Part shown: positions 12,494 to 22,673 of the stretch, piece by piece | Numbering within the stretch: position 1 is the stretch's first letter | How the letters are laid out: each line of letters opens with the position of its first letter | Assembly: GCA_001584565.1 (NCBI GenBank) | Contig: LSFY01000003.1 | Span: forward strand, 1-61,807 | Length of the DNA stretch: 61,807 nucleotides | Reading direction: 5' to 3' | Origin: Alkalithermobacter thermoalcaliphilus JW-YL-7 = DSM 7308 | GTDB lineage: Bacteria > Bacillota > Clostridia > Peptostreptococcales > Peptostreptococcaceae | Translations under genes and position numbers: made by a program | The notes under the pieces: model-generated | Databases searched by the model: none | What the model was told of the DNA's origin: nothing | The model's input: only the letters and a program-made list of their open reading frames with translations

Positions 12494-13063
12494 ATGGAGC
12501 TGTTGAAAGATAAAATACTAGAGCAAGGAAGGATAATAGGGAATGACATATTAAAGGTAGATAGCTTTTTAAATCACCAATTAGATATTTATATTCTAAA
12601 TGAAATAGGAAAAGAATTTAAAAAAAGATTTAGAGGATACAAAATAGACAAAATCATTACAGCAGAAGTTTCTGGCATTGCAATTGCAGCAATAGCTGCA
12701 CAGTATTTTAATGTACCTGTAGTATTTGCAAGAAAAAGTCAGTCAAAAAATTTAGATATGGAAACCTATGAAGGTGAGGTTTTTTCGTATACGAAAGATA
12801 AATTATATAAAATTAGGATATCAAAACGATATCTAAATAGTGGGGAGAATGTACTTATAATAGATGATTTTCTAGCTAACGGACAGGCTATCCTAGGGCT
12901 AAAACAAATTGTTGATCAAGCTAAAGCTAATCTTGTAGGAGTTGGAATAGTAATAGAAAAAGGATTTCAAGAGGGGGGAAAGATATTAAGAGAAGCTGGT
13001 ATTAATATAGAATCACTAGTAATTGTAGACTCTATGAGTAAAGGACAGATTATATTTAGATAG
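12494..13063 (+). CDS. xpt: Xanthine phosphoribosyltransferase
   Basis: Salvages xanthine to XMP with PRPP in the cytosol. The 189-aa protein starts like known Xpt proteins (MELLKDKILEQGRII) and has the PRPP loop VLIIDDFLANGQA at residues 120-132 and the ARKSQSKN base-binding region. AAGGAGG precedes the ATG. It is the first gene under the guanine riboswitch and shares that control with the permease 29 bp downstream, the same logic as xpt-pbuX in Bacillus. Confidence 0.95.
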   Translation: MELLKDKILEQGRIIGNDILKVDSFLNHQLDIYILNEIGKEFKKRFRGYKIDKIITAEVSGIAIAAIAAQYFNVPVVFARKSQSKNLDMETYEGEVFSYTKDKLYKIRISKRYLNSGENVLIIDDFLANGQAILGLKQIVDQAKANLVGVGIVIEKGFQEGGKILREAGINIESLVIVDSMSKGQIIFR

Positions 13064-13092
13064 ACTAAAGACTATAAAGGGAGGAACTGTAG

Positions 13093-14598
13093 ATGAATAA
13101 AGTTAATTATCCACTATTTAAAAAAGAAGATATTGATGGTTTCTTTGCACTATTTCAAAATAATCTTGCTAACTTTGTATTAATTGCAGTTGCTATGATT
13201 GGAATGGGATATCCTGAATGGATTGTTTATAAAAGAGTTATTCCTGGAGCAGCTATATCTGTTCTTTTTGGTAATCTTTATTACGCTCATATGGCAAAGA
13301 AGCTTTCTCAAAAGGAAAATAGATCAGATGTTACTGCGCTTTCTTATGGTATAAGTACACCAGTTATGTTTATATATTTATTTGGAGTTTTAAGACCTGC
13401 ATTAGATATAACAGGTAATCCAGAAACTGCATGGAAAATAGGGATGGCTGCTTGTTTTTTAGGAGGAGTTGTAGAAGCTATAGGAAGTATTGTTGGAAAG
13501 TGGATTAGGGATCACTTGCCAAGGGCATCTATGTTAGGAGCTTTAGCAGGAGTAGCTTTTGCATTTATAGGAGGAGAGTTATTCTTTAAAACATACGAAA
13601 TGCCAGTAGTTGGTATGGTTGTTTTAACTTTTATATTAATAGGACTTATAGGAAAAAAGTCAATGCCTTTTAAAATACCTACATCTTTATTTGCAATAAT
13701 AATAGGAACTACTTTAGCTTATATTATAAAAAGTGCCGATCCTAGCCAAATAGCAGAAGGATTTTCAACTGTTGGATTTTATATTCCAATACCAACTTTT
13801 GGATTTTTATCAGGAATATCATATCTAATGGGACCTATGATAGGATTGTTTGCAATACTTATTCCGATATCAATATATAATTTTATTGAGACTATGAATA
13901 ATGTTGAGGCTATGTCAGCTGCAGGAGATAGCTATAATGTTCAGGAAGCTCAATTTGCAGATGGACTTGGAACTATGATAGGAAGCTTATTCGGAGGAGT
14001 ATTCCCTACAACTGTTTATATAGCTTCTATAGGGTCTAAGTGGATGAATGCAGGAAGAGGATATTGTATAATAAATGGAATAGTATTCTTGATTGCATCA
14101 ACATTTGGTATCATAGCAGCAATGTCAAAAATTATTCCGGTTCCTGTTATAGCACCTATATTAGTATTTGTTGGAATTTCAATGGTATCTCAAGCATTTT
14201 CATCAGTTGATAAAAAGCATTACCCAGCAGTAGTTATAGCTATGTTCCCTTACTTTGCAAATTATATTATGACTAGATTCAATGGTTCAGCAGGAGAGAT
14301 TGTAAATAATTTATCTACAGCAATTGTTCCTTTAGGACAAGGGGCAATGTTTACAGGTCTTATATGGGGTGCTATATTAGTTTATATAATTGATTATGAA
14401 TTTGATAAAGCAGCTTATGTATCAATAGTAGGAAGTTTATTATCATTAGTTGGGTTTATGCACGCTCCTAAGTTATCTATAGTAAGTGATTATCAATATG
14501 TCCTAGGGTATGCTATTATAGGGTTTATGTTTATGATTTTTTCGATAAAGGAAAAGAACAAGGTACCTACTAAGAAAAAATTTATAGAAAATATATAA
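13093..14598 (+). CDS. NCS2-family purine permease (xanthine/guanine/hypoxanthine type)
   Basis: A 501-aa membrane protein with about 12-14 helices and NCS2-like traits: an ETMNNVEAMSAAGDSYNVQEAQFADGLG stretch near the middle and SLFGGVFPTTVYIASIGSKW after it. It ends in a short basic tail. It should import purine bases with protons. The gene follows xpt, so the riboswitch implies guanine, hypoxanthine or xanthine as substrate. It is not a close PbuX look-alike by eye, so I leave the symbol empty. GGGAGG precedes the ATG. Confidence 0.82.
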   Translation: MNKVNYPLFKKEDIDGFFALFQNNLANFVLIAVAMIGMGYPEWIVYKRVIPGAAISVLFGNLYYAHMAKKLSQKENRSDVTALSYGISTPVMFIYLFGVLRPALDITGNPETAWKIGMAACFLGGVVEAIGSIVGKWIRDHLPRASMLGALAGVAFAFIGGELFFKTYEMPVVGMVVLTFILIGLIGKKSMPFKIPTSLFAIIIGTTLAYIIKSADPSQIAEGFSTVGFYIPIPTFGFLSGISYLMGPMIGLFAILIPISIYNFIETMNNVEAMSAAGDSYNVQEAQFADGLGTMIGSLFGGVFPTTVYIASIGSKWMNAGRGYCIINGIVFLIASTFGIIAAMSKIIPVPVIAPILVFVGISMVSQAFSSVDKKHYPAVVIAMFPYFANYIMTRFNGSAGEIVNNLSTAIVPLGQGAMFTGLIWGAILVYIIDYEFDKAAYVSIVGSLLSLVGFMHAPKLSIVSDYQYVLGYAIIGFMFMIFSIKEKNKVPTKKKFIENI

Positions 14599-14625
14599 AG
14601 GTGAGTTTATAAGCTCACCTTTTTT
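14598..14625 (+). terminator. Terminator of the xpt-permease operon
   Basis: AAGGTGAG - TTTATAAG - CTCACCTT followed by a T run, beginning at the stop codon. A repeat-like motif (AATCTTT..AAAGATT) follows at 14626. Confidence 0.9.
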
Positions 14626-14651
14626 CAATCTTTAAAAGAAAGATTTTGTTC
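14626..14651 (+). repeat. Short hairpin repeat, copy A
   Basis: CAATCTTTAAAAGAAAGATT followed by TTGTTC resembles two motifs at 38335-38360 and 38443-38468 (AAATCTTT.AAAGAAAG.CTTTGTT). It also directly follows a terminator, as copy B does. Its role is unknown. Confidence 0.4.
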
Positions 14652-14692
14652 AAGGAGTATCTGTGTAGTATAATAGCTAAGGGAGGTGTTTC

Positions 14693-15610
14693 ATGAAACT
14701 AGAAAAAAAAGAACTAAAAGTAGTAATAGCTTATATATTAGTTTGTATTATTTGGGGTTCAACATATCTTGCTATAAGAATAGGGGTTCAGAGTTTCCCA
14801 CCTCAGCTTTTTGCGGGAATAAGATTTTTAATAGCAGGATTTATAGTAATAGTTTTTGCAAAGATAAGAAAACTTGAATTTCCAAATACATTATCAGATA
14901 TAAAAAAGATATGTATAGTAGGACTTTTTCTTTTATTAGGAGGAAATGGGCTTGTTGTTTTTGCAAGTCAGTGGGTTCATTCAGGAGCTGTATCTATATT
15001 AGTTGCAACTGTACCATTATTTATTGCCATAGTAGACTTTTTATTTAATAAAAGAAGAGATATCGACTATCTAACATGGATAGGACTTATAGTCGGATTT
15101 GCTGGAGTTATATTCTTAGTTTTATCAGGAAAAGGGGCAGGATCTATAGATATAAAAGGTGGAATATTACTTTTAATAGCTTCTTTATCTTGGGGTATAG
15201 GATCGGTTTATTCTAAAACATTTAAACCTTCTGGATCTATAGTAACTCATATAGGAATACAAATGTTATCAGGAGGTATAGGTCTTTGTATAGTAGGAAT
15301 ACTTTTAGGAGAATTATCTAAAGTTAGCTTTAATAAAAGTGCTATCTGGGCAATGCTTTATTTAATATTTATAGGTTCTATGGCAGGTTATGGATCTTAT
15401 ATATATGTTCTTGAAAAGTGGCCAGCGTCTAAAGCGGGAACTTATGCTTATGTAAATCCTATTGTTGCAGTATTTTTGGGAGCTATTGTTTTAGGCGAGC
15501 CGTTATCATTTAGTGTTGTTTTATCTACAATAGTTATACTATTTGGTGTATATTTAGTTCAAAAACCTAGAAAACAAAATGTAAAAATAGTTGTACAAAA
15601 AGAAAGCTGA
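14693..15610 (+). CDS. DMT-superfamily (EamA) transporter
   Basis: A 305-aa, ten-helix membrane protein made of two EamA halves: CIIWGSTYLAIRIGVQSFPP in the first and LSWGIGSVYSKTF at the start of the second, ending EPLSFSVVLSTIVILFGVYLVQKP. EamA proteins export amino acids or other metabolites; the substrate cannot be told here. GGGAGGTG precedes the ATG. It stands alone, bounded by terminators at both ends, convergent with the yfcC-like gene. Confidence 0.88.
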   Translation: MKLEKKELKVVIAYILVCIIWGSTYLAIRIGVQSFPPQLFAGIRFLIAGFIVIVFAKIRKLEFPNTLSDIKKICIVGLFLLLGGNGLVVFASQWVHSGAVSILVATVPLFIAIVDFLFNKRRDIDYLTWIGLIVGFAGVIFLVLSGKGAGSIDIKGGILLLIASLSWGIGSVYSKTFKPSGSIVTHIGIQMLSGGIGLCIVGILLGELSKVSFNKSAIWAMLYLIFIGSMAGYGSYIYVLEKWPASKAGTYAYVNPIVAVFLGAIVLGEPLSFSVVLSTIVILFGVYLVQKPRKQNVKIVVQKES

Positions 15611-15630
15611 CATAATTTATGTCAGCTTTT
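15603..15630. terminator. Bidirectional terminator between the convergent EamA and YfcC genes
   Basis: AAAGCTGACATAA / TTATGTCAGCTTT with Ts on the plus side and matching As on the 5' side, so it can serve both strands. It overlaps both stop codons. Confidence 0.85.
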
Positions 15631-17048
15631 TATCCAAGTAATATACCTAAACTTAAAGCAGTTATAACTATTGCTATAACTACAAGTAAGAATTTAAATA
15701 CAAATTTTAACCACTTATCGTAAGGAACTCTAGCTATAGCAAGTGCACCCATAACTACAGCACTTGTTGGAGTAAGTAAGTTTACTGTACCAGATGCAGA
15801 CTGATAAGCAGTTATAACTAAATCTCTACTAACTCCAGCAAAGTCTCCAAGAGGAGCCATTATAGGCATTGATAAAGTTGCAAGTCCTGATGTAGATGGA
15901 ATTAAAAATGCAAGTGGTATATAGAATAAATAAGTTAGAATTATAAATGCAAATGAACCAACGCCTGTAAGAGCTTGCTCACCTATACTAAGTATAGTAT
16001 CAGTTATTTTACCAGCATTCATTATTATAGTAATACCACGAGATAATCCTATTATAAGGGCAACTCCAAGTAAATCTCTAGCACCACCTACAAATGAAGA
16101 TATAAGCTCATCTTCATTCATTCCATAAACAAGACCTATTACAATAGCTGCAACTAAAAATAGTGTAGTAAGTTCTCCAAACCACCACCATAAAGTAGGA
16201 ACAAAAGTTATACCTAAATCTTCAAATGGAATAACACCAAATATCATAACTGCAAATGTAAGTGCAAATAAAGCAAGTATAAGCTTTCTTTTAGAGTTAA
16301 GTTCAGGAAACTCTGATCTAGTATTTTGATTTACAAAATGTCTTTTATTATCTTCCATCATATCGTAAACTAAAGATTTTGAAGGATCTTTTTTTACTTT
16401 CTCTGCATATCTCATAACGTATATAATAGCTGCAGTTTCAGCAAGAACTAAAACTAAAAGTCTAATTCCAATACCTTGTCCTAAAGATATTCCTGCAAAT
16501 CCAGAAGCTATACCAGTAGCAAAAGGATTTACTGTAGAGCCTAAAACACCAGCTCCAGCACCTAAAAGAATTGTACCTACTGCTGTTAAAGAATCATACC
16601 CAGCAGCAATGAATACAGGTAAAAGTAAAGGGTAAAAAGCTATAGTTTCTTCAGCCATACCAAAGGTACTTCCACCAATACCAAAGAATATCATAAGAAC
16701 TGGTATCATCCATTTTTCTCTACCCTTTAACTTTGCAGTAATAGCTGCAATTCCTGCATCTATGGCACCAGTTTTCATAACAACACCTAGGAAACCACCT
16801 ATAATGATAACAAATAATGCTACATCTTTAGCATCATAAAAACCATTAACAGGAGCCATAAGAATATCAGAAATTCCTTGAGGTGATGCCTCTACTAAAT
16901 GATATGTTCCAGGGATAGGTTCCTTTTTCGAAGCAGTAGGGTCTACATAGTCATATTGACCAGCAGGAACTATCCAAGTAAGTAGTGCTACAACTATTAT
17001 TATAGAAAATAAAATAGTATAAGCACTTGGCATTTTAAATTTTTTCAT
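15630..17048 (-). CDS. YfcC-family transporter, probable arginine/ornithine antiporter (ArcD-like)
   Basis: A 472-aa membrane protein with about 12 helices, starting KMPSAYTILFSIIIVVALLTWIVPAGQYDY and containing FFGIGGSTFGMAEETIAFYPLLLP and LIPSTSGLATLSMPIMAPLGD, which mark the YfcC / C4-dicarboxylate-like family. Streptococcal arginine deiminase operons carry a transporter of this family as ArcD beside a PepV-like ArcT. The same pair sits here divergent from arcABC, so exchange of arginine for ornithine is the likely job. AGGAGG precedes the start. It lies 11 bp after the peptidase gene, in one minus-strand operon. Confidence 0.72.
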   Translation of the reverse strand: MKKFKMPSAYTILFSIIIVVALLTWIVPAGQYDYVDPTASKKEPIPGTYHLVEASPQGISDILMAPVNGFYDAKDVALFVIIIGGFLGVVMKTGAIDAGIAAITAKLKGREKWMIPVLMIFFGIGGSTFGMAEETIAFYPLLLPVFIAAGYDSLTAVGTILLGAGAGVLGSTVNPFATGIASGFAGISLGQGIGIRLLVLVLAETAAIIYVMRYAEKVKKDPSKSLVYDMMEDNKRHFVNQNTRSEFPELNSKRKLILALFALTFAVMIFGVIPFEDLGITFVPTLWWWFGELTTLFLVAAIVIGLVYGMNEDELISSFVGGARDLLGVALIIGLSRGITIIMNAGKITDTILSIGEQALTGVGSFAFIILTYLFYIPLAFLIPSTSGLATLSMPIMAPLGDFAGVSRDLVITAYQSASGTVNLLTPTSAVVMGALAIARVPYDKWLKFVFKFLLVVIAIVITALSLGILLG

Positions 17049-17059
17049 AAATATACCTC

Positions 17060-18397
17060 CTATTCTTTTGTTAATTCATATATTGCACTTGCATATATCT
17101 TTGCAGCCTTAACTAAATCATCTATAACAACATACTCGTTAGCTTGATGTTCAACCTTAGGTTTTCCAGGAAAAACTGCTCCAAATGCAACACAGTTATC
17201 TATAGCTCTTGCATAAGTTGCTCCACCTGAAGATAAAGGAGTTGGATCAAGACCTGTTTCTTTTTCAAACACATCTTTTAAAGTTTTTATTAAAACGTGA
17301 TCTTCAGGAAGGTATATAGCCTTTAGAAAATCATGTTCTATGTATTCAAGATTATAAGACTTAGCCTTTTCTTTTATAGCATCTTCTATTACCTTTTTAT
17401 CAAAAGTTACAGGAATCCTAATATCTAAGCCAATTTCTTCTATATCTTTATTTAAAGTTACTTTTCCAACATTTACAGTTAGTTTTCCAGAAGCATTATC
17501 TTCACAGTTTGGCAATATGTTTTCTCCGTTATAAGTTTGTTTTATAATATCGGCAACAAAATCTATACAATTAGACCTTATACCTATATTTTTTAAAGCT
17601 ATAAAAAGCCTACATATAGCATTAATACCATATTCAGGTTTAGCAGCATGAGAAGACTTACCTGTAACTAGTATACTGTCTTTATTCATTTCATACTCAA
17701 ACCCTAATCTATCAAGCTCTTTAGCTAAATCAATCATTTTTTCACCAGAATATACAGCTTTATCAGGAACAGAATTAAATGCAGTTCCACCACTAAAAGA
17801 AACATTCGATATATTTTTAGATCTTAATATAACTTGCAAAAGTCCCTTTTCAGCATTAATCATAGGGAATGTAGAATCAGGAGTAAAACCATAAGATGGT
17901 ATTTCCTCATTTTCAATATACTTTTTCATATCTCTCCAAAGATTTTCTTCATCAGTTCCAAATATAAATCTAACTCTTTTATTAAATTTAAAACCTATAT
18001 CCATCAAAGCTTTAACAGCATATATAGCAGCAATAGTAGGTCCTTTATCATCTTGTGTACCTCTACCATATATTTTTCCGTCATTTACAACTGCAGCAAA
18101 CGGAGGAAATTTCCAGCTGTCAATTTCACCTTCAGGAACTACATCAAGATGACCTAATATACCTATCATTTCATCACCTTGTCCAATTTCTGCGTATCCA
18201 TAATATCCATCTCCATAGAAAACTTTAAATCCCAAAGACTCACAAAGTGATAAAGTATACCTTAGAGCTTTATCTATATTTTCTCCAAATGGATACTTAT
18301 CATCTCCTTCAGATAATACACTAGGTATTTTTACTAACTCCTGAATTGAAGATACCATCTCATCTCTTAACTCATCAATTCTCTTTTTAAAATCCAT
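17060..18397 (-). CDS. M20-family dipeptidase, PepV/ArcT-like
   Basis: A 445-aa cytosolic zinc dipeptidase. M20 signatures are intact: GHLDVVPEG (zinc His, Asp) near residue 87, GRGTQDDKGP near 120, FGTDEENLW near 155 and TPDSTFPMINAEKG near 182, plus an inserted lid domain. PepV enzymes cut dipeptides and some act on Xaa-His. As the first gene of a two-gene operon with the YfcC antiporter, and divergent from arcA, it may release arginine from peptides for the deiminase pathway. A GGGGG site precedes the ATG. Confidence 0.87.
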   Translation of the reverse strand: MDFKKRIDELRDEMVSSIQELVKIPSVLSEGDDKYPFGENIDKALRYTLSLCESLGFKVFYGDGYYGYAEIGQGDEMIGILGHLDVVPEGEIDSWKFPPFAAVVNDGKIYGRGTQDDKGPTIAAIYAVKALMDIGFKFNKRVRFIFGTDEENLWRDMKKYIENEEIPSYGFTPDSTFPMINAEKGLLQVILRSKNISNVSFSGGTAFNSVPDKAVYSGEKMIDLAKELDRLGFEYEMNKDSILVTGKSSHAAKPEYGINAICRLFIALKNIGIRSNCIDFVADIIKQTYNGENILPNCEDNASGKLTVNVGKVTLNKDIEEIGLDIRIPVTFDKKVIEDAIKEKAKSYNLEYIEHDFLKAIYLPEDHVLIKTLKDVFEKETGLDPTPLSSGGATYARAIDNCVAFGAVFPGKPKVEHQANEYVVIDDLVKAAKIYASAIYELTKE

Positions 18398-18540
18398 AAT
18401 ATACCCCCTAGAATAAATAATTTGAGTTTATAATATACGATTACAATAATATTTTCAAGTAAAAATATACTTAATGCTTGTCATTATTTCTTAGAAAAAA
18501 GCATAGTATTGTATTGAGAATGGACAAAAGGGGGAGTGAG
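18398..18540. promoter_or_regulatory. Divergent control region pepV-yfcC / arcABC
   Basis: A 143-bp AT-rich stretch between two divergent arginine catabolism units. It contains the inverted repeat AAGTA-AAAATA-TACTT (18457-18472). I cannot recognise a convincing ArgR box or promoter pair, but both operons must start here. Confidence 0.4.
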
Positions 18541-19773
18541 ATGGAAAGGGAGAAGATAAGTGTTTATTCAGAAATAGGAAAATTAAAGAAAGTTTTACTT
18601 CATAGGCCAGGCAGAGAAATAGAAAATATAACACCTCAAATAATGTCAAGATTATTATTTGATGATATTCCTTATCTAGAAGTAGCAAGAAATGAACACG
18701 ATGAGTTTGCAAATATACTAAGAAAAAATAAAGTTGAGGTTTTATATTTAGATGATCTAGTATCGCAGGCAATAAAAGAAAATGAAATTAAAAATATGTT
18801 TATAGATGAATTTATAGATGAAGCTAATATAAACAGCAAACAAAAAAGAGAAGCTATAAAAGAATATCTTCTTGAATTTAATGATACAAAAGAAATGATA
18901 GCAAAAATGATAGAAGGTATAAGAAAAGAAGAAATAAAACAAAAACAGAAAAAATCACTAATAGATATTATAGATACAGAATATCCGTTTATAGTAGATC
19001 CTATGCCAAACCTATACTTTACAAGGGATCCTTTTGCAAGTATAGGAAGAGGCATATGTTTAAACAAGATGAAAACGATTACAAGGAATAGAGAAACATT
19101 ATTTTCAAAGTACATATTTAAGTATCATCCAGAATTTAAAAATGAGAATATCCCATTTTGGTATAAAAGAGAAAATGATGAGCCAATAGAAGGTGGAGAT
19201 ATACTAGTTTTAAATGAAAAAATAATAGCTATAGGAATTTCAGAAAGAACAAGCCCAGATGCTATAGAAAACTTTGCAAAGAATATATTCTCAAGTGATG
19301 AAAGTTTTGAAACAATACTTGCTTTTGACATACCGAAAAAAAGAGCATTTATGCATTTAGATACTGTATTTACAATGGTAGATTACAATAAATTCACAAT
19401 ACATCCAGAGATAGAAAAACCACTTACTATATATTCAATAAACAAAAAGTCTGATGAAGAGATAACAATTAACAAAGAAACTATGAAGCTAGAAGATATA
19501 CTCAAAAAATATTTAAACCTAGATGATGTAGTATTAATACGATGTGGAAATGGAGATAAAATTCACTCGGGGAGAGAGCAGTGGAATGATGGATCAAATA
19601 CATTAGCAATAGCTCCTGGAGAAGTTATAGTTTATTCAAGAAATCATGTAACAAATAGATTGCTTGAAGAACATGGAATAAAATTACATATCATGCCATC
19701 TTCAGAATTATCTCGTGGTCGTGGGGGACCAAGATGTATGTCAATGCCAATTATAAGAGAAAAATTAAAATAG
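18541..19773 (+). CDS. arcA: Arginine deiminase
   Basis: Hydrolyses arginine to citrulline and ammonia, the first step of arginine fermentation. The 410-aa protein begins [19 protein letters not shown] and has the family motifs [31 protein letters not shown] and, near the C terminus, [12 protein letters not shown] with the nucleophile at Cys399. I chose the ATG at 18541 because GGGGGAG lies just before it; a longer frame from 18478 adds residues absent from the family. arcB follows after 11 bp. Confidence 0.97.
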   Translation: MEREKISVYSEIGKLKKVLLHRPGREIENITPQIMSRLLFDDIPYLEVARNEHDEFANILRKNKVEVLYLDDLVSQAIKENEIKNMFIDEFIDEANINSKQKREAIKEYLLEFNDTKEMIAKMIEGIRKEEIKQKQKKSLIDIIDTEYPFIVDPMPNLYFTRDPFASIGRGICLNKMKTITRNRETLFSKYIFKYHPEFKNENIPFWYKRENDEPIEGGDILVLNEKIIAIGISERTSPDAIENFAKNIFSSDESFETILAFDIPKKRAFMHLDTVFTMVDYNKFTIHPEIEKPLTIYSINKKSDEEITINKETMKLEDILKKYLNLDDVVLIRCGNGDKIHSGREQWNDGSNTLAIAPGEVIVYSRNHVTNRLLEEHGIKLHIMPSSELSRGRGGPRCMSMPIIREKLK

Positions 19774-19784
19774 GGGGGATTTAA

Positions 19785-20783
19785 ATGCCAGTAAATTTAA
19801 GAGGAAGAAGTCTTTTAACACTTAAAGATTTTACGCCACAAGAAATAAAATATTTATTAGATCTAGCAAGAGATCTTAAAAATAAAAAAAGAGCAGGTAT
19901 AAAAGGAAACTTATTAGAAGGAAAAAATATAGTTTTACTATTTGAGAAAACATCAACTAGAACAAGGTGCGCTTTTGAAGTTGCAGCATTAGATGAAGGA
20001 GCACATGTAACGTTTTTAGGCTCAAGTGATAGTCAAATGGGAAAAAAGGAATCCATAGAAGATACTGCAAAAGTTTTAGGAAGATATTACGATGGAATTG
20101 AGTTTAGAGGATTTAAACAAGAAACTGTAGAAGAATTAGCTAAACATGCAGGGGTTCCAGTATGGAATGGACTTACAGATATGTATCATCCAACTCAAAT
20201 ACTTGCGGACTTTTTAACTATCATGGAACATGTTAATAAGCCTTTAAATAAAGTTAAATTTGTATACGTTGGAGATGCAAGAAACAATATGGGTAACTCT
20301 TTAATGATAGGTGCAGCTAAGATGGGAATGGATTTTGTTGCACTTGCTCCAAAATCACTATGGCCATCAGAAAAGTTAGTATCTGAAATGAGAGAAGTTG
20401 CTAAAGAAACTGGTGCAAGTATAACTTTAACAGAAGATATAAATATTGTTAAAGGAGCAGATGTAATATATACAGATGTTTGGGTATCAATGGGAGAAGA
20501 AGATCAATTTGAAGAAAGAATTAAATTATTAAAGCCATATCAAGTTAATATGGATATGATAAAGAAAACTGAAAATGAAAATGTAATATTTATGCACTGC
20601 TTACCTTCATTCCACGACACTGAAACTAAAATAGGAAAAGAAATATATGAAAAATTTGGATTGAAAGAAATGGAAGTTACAGATGAAGTGTTTAGATCTA
20701 AACATTCTGTTGTATTTGATGAAGCAGAAAACAGAATGCATACAATAAAGGCAGTTATGGTTGCAACTATTGGAAATATATAA
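19785..20783 (+). CDS. arcB: Ornithine carbamoyltransferase, catabolic
   Basis: Phosphorolyses citrulline to ornithine and carbamoyl phosphate. It is 332 aa, with the carbamoyl-phosphate loop STRTR at residues 57-61, HPTQILADF near residue 134, and the ornithine-side HCLPSFHD near residue 270. Its place between arcA and arcC gives the catabolic direction. GGGGGG precedes the ATG. Confidence 0.97.
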   Translation: MPVNLRGRSLLTLKDFTPQEIKYLLDLARDLKNKKRAGIKGNLLEGKNIVLLFEKTSTRTRCAFEVAALDEGAHVTFLGSSDSQMGKKESIEDTAKVLGRYYDGIEFRGFKQETVEELAKHAGVPVWNGLTDMYHPTQILADFLTIMEHVNKPLNKVKFVYVGDARNNMGNSLMIGAAKMGMDFVALAPKSLWPSEKLVSEMREVAKETGASITLTEDINIVKGADVIYTDVWVSMGEEDQFEERIKLLKPYQVNMDMIKKTENENVIFMHCLPSFHDTETKIGKEIYEKFGLKEMEVTDEVFRSKHSVVFDEAENRMHTIKAVMVATIGNI

Positions 20784-20802
20784 AATGGGGGTAGGTAGGA
20801 AT

Positions 20803-21738
20803 ATGAAAAGCAAAATTGTAGTAGCTTTAGGGGGAAATGCACTTGGAAATACACCAAAAGAACAGTTACAGTTAGTAAAAAATACAGCAAAACCAATAGT
20901 AGATTTAATAGAAGAAGGAAACGATGTAATTATAGCTCATGGAAATGGACCACAAGTTGGAATGATAAACTTAGCTATGGAAACAGCTTCAAAATCAGAA
21001 GCTAAAACTCCTGAAATGCCATTTCCAGAGTGTGGAGCTATGAGTCAGGGATATATAGGATATCATCTCCAAAATGCAATAAGAGAAGAATTACTAAATA
21101 GAAATATAAATAAACCTGTTGCAACAGTAATAACACAGGTTATAGTAGATAAGTCTGATAGGGCATTTGAAAACCCTACAAAGCCTATAGGATCGTTTTA
21201 TACTGAAGGAGAGGCTAAAACGTTAACAGAGCAAAAAGGATACATAATGAAAGAAGATGCAGGAAGAGGATATAGAAGAGTAGTACCTTCACCAAAACCT
21301 ATAGATGTAGCAGAAAAAGAAGTAGTAAAAACTTTAGTTGATAGTGGTCATGTTGTAATAACAGTAGGTGGTGGAGGAATCCCAGTTATAAAAGAAGGAA
21401 ATAGCTTAATTGGAGTAGATGCTGTAATAGATAAGGATTTTGCAAGTGAAAAAATAGCAGAAATATTAGATGCAGACTATTTAATAATATTAACAGCTGT
21501 TGAGAAAGTAGCTATAAACTTTGGAAAAGAAAATGAAAAATGGTTAGATAAAATCACTACTAAAGAAGCTAGTGAATATATAAAACAAGGACATTTCGCT
21601 CCAGGATCAATGCTTCCAAAAGTTGAAGCTGCTGTTGAGTTTGCTAGATCAAAGAAAGGAAGAAAAGCACTTATAACGTCTTTAGAAAAAGCTAAAGAAG
21701 GTATTAAAGGGCTTACTGGAACATTGATAATAGATTAA
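20803..21738 (+). CDS. arcC: Carbamate kinase
   Basis: Transfers phosphate from carbamoyl phosphate to ADP, giving the ATP of the arginine deiminase pathway. The 311-aa protein opens with KIVVALGGNALG, followed by AHGNGPQVG, GGGGIPVI and ASEKIAEILDAD, all typical. The start at 20803 follows GGGGGTAGG; an in-frame start at 20761 would overlap arcB and add 14 foreign residues. A strong terminator follows. Confidence 0.96.
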   Translation: MKSKIVVALGGNALGNTPKEQLQLVKNTAKPIVDLIEEGNDVIIAHGNGPQVGMINLAMETASKSEAKTPEMPFPECGAMSQGYIGYHLQNAIREELLNRNINKPVATVITQVIVDKSDRAFENPTKPIGSFYTEGEAKTLTEQKGYIMKEDAGRGYRRVVPSPKPIDVAEKEVVKTLVDSGHVVITVGGGGIPVIKEGNSLIGVDAVIDKDFASEKIAEILDADYLIILTAVEKVAINFGKENEKWLDKITTKEASEYIKQGHFAPGSMLPKVEAAVEFARSKKGRKALITSLEKAKEGIKGLTGTLIID

Positions 21739-21751
21739 CTTTATCTGAATA

Positions 21752-21790
21752 AAAGGTGTTGCTAAAAAAAGCAACACCTTATTTTATTTT
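21752..21790 (+). terminator. Terminator of arcABC
   Basis: AAGGTGTTGC - TAAAAAAA - GCAACACCTT followed by ATTTTATTTT. Confidence 0.9.
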
Positions 21791-21803
21791 GTAACATAAC
21801 ATA
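21776..21803 (+). promoter_or_regulatory. Possible sigma-K promoter before yabG
   Basis: AC, 17 bp, then CATAACATA fits the late mother-cell pattern (AC then CATAnnnTA). An overlapping CATATATTA lies at 21800-21808. yabG is sigma-K controlled in Bacillus, which is why I looked; short patterns like these arise by chance in AT-rich DNA. Confidence 0.3.
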
Positions 21804-21832
21804 TATTAATCCACATAAAGGGGGGGATTAAT

Positions 21833-22672
21833 ATGAAAAAGGGAGACTTAGTCGTAAGAAAATCACACGGTAAAGATGTGCTTTTTAGAATAGTTGATAT
21901 ACTTGAAGATGAAAATGGGAAAAAGAATGCAGTCCTTAAAGGAATCAATTTTAGACTATTAGCAGATTCTCCAATAGATGATCTAGAACAAATAAGAGAA
22001 GATGAGGCTACAAACTATGTTTTTAGCAAAAGAATAGAAAATTTATTTGAAAGAATATTAAAAGAAAGAGCAGACAGACAAAGAAAATACAAAAGAAGTG
22101 ATGAAGGATTTGGTAATCCCGGGCGGGTATTACACCTAGATGGAGATGCTGAATATCTAAAAATATGCCTAGAAGCTTATCAAAAACTTCAAATAGAAGC
22201 TGTAGGAATGGTAGTTGCAGAAAGTGATCAGCATAAGGTAGTAAGATCCTTATTAAAGGAGCATTCACCTGATATATTAGTAGTTACAGGACACGATGCA
22301 ATTTTAAATTTTTCAGGGGATTTTAAAGATATATCTAATTACAGAAACTCACTAAACTTTATAAAGGCTGTAAAAGAAGCTAGAAAATATGAACCAAATA
22401 TAGATGATTTAGTAATATTTGCAGGAGCTTGTCAATCACATTTTGAAGCCTTATTAAAAAGTGGAGCAAACTTTGCAAGTTCGCCACATAGAATTCTTAT
22501 ACATTGTCTAGATCCTGTTTTAGTGGTTGAAAAAATAGCTTATGCGAGAATAAATACAGTAATAATGCTAAAAGAAATCCTTGAAAGCACAATAACAGGA
22601 ACTAAGGGGGTAGGTGGATTAGAAACTAGAGGAAAATACAGAATGGGAATGCCAAAATCATTATACGAATAG
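21833..22672 (+). CDS. yabG: Sporulation-specific protease YabG
   Basis: A cysteine-type protease that trims coat and other spore proteins in the mother cell; in Clostridioides difficile it is tied to processing of spore and germination proteins. The 279-aa protein opens KKGDLVVRKSHGKDVLFRI and has VLHLDGDAEYL, VVTGHDAI, FAGACQSHFE (a likely catalytic Cys) and SPHRILIHCLDPV. GGGGGG precedes the ATG. The order yabG, fusion gene, veg, sipL is close to the C. difficile order as I recall it. Confidence 0.93.
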   Translation: MKKGDLVVRKSHGKDVLFRIVDILEDENGKKNAVLKGINFRLLADSPIDDLEQIREDEATNYVFSKRIENLFERILKERADRQRKYKRSDEGFGNPGRVLHLDGDAEYLKICLEAYQKLQIEAVGMVVAESDQHKVVRSLLKEHSPDILVVTGHDAILNFSGDFKDISNYRNSLNFIKAVKEARKYEPNIDDLVIFAGACQSHFEALLKSGANFASSPHRILIHCLDPVLVVEKIAYARINTVIMLKEILESTITGTKGVGGLETRGKYRMGMPKSLYE

Positions 22673-22673
22673 T

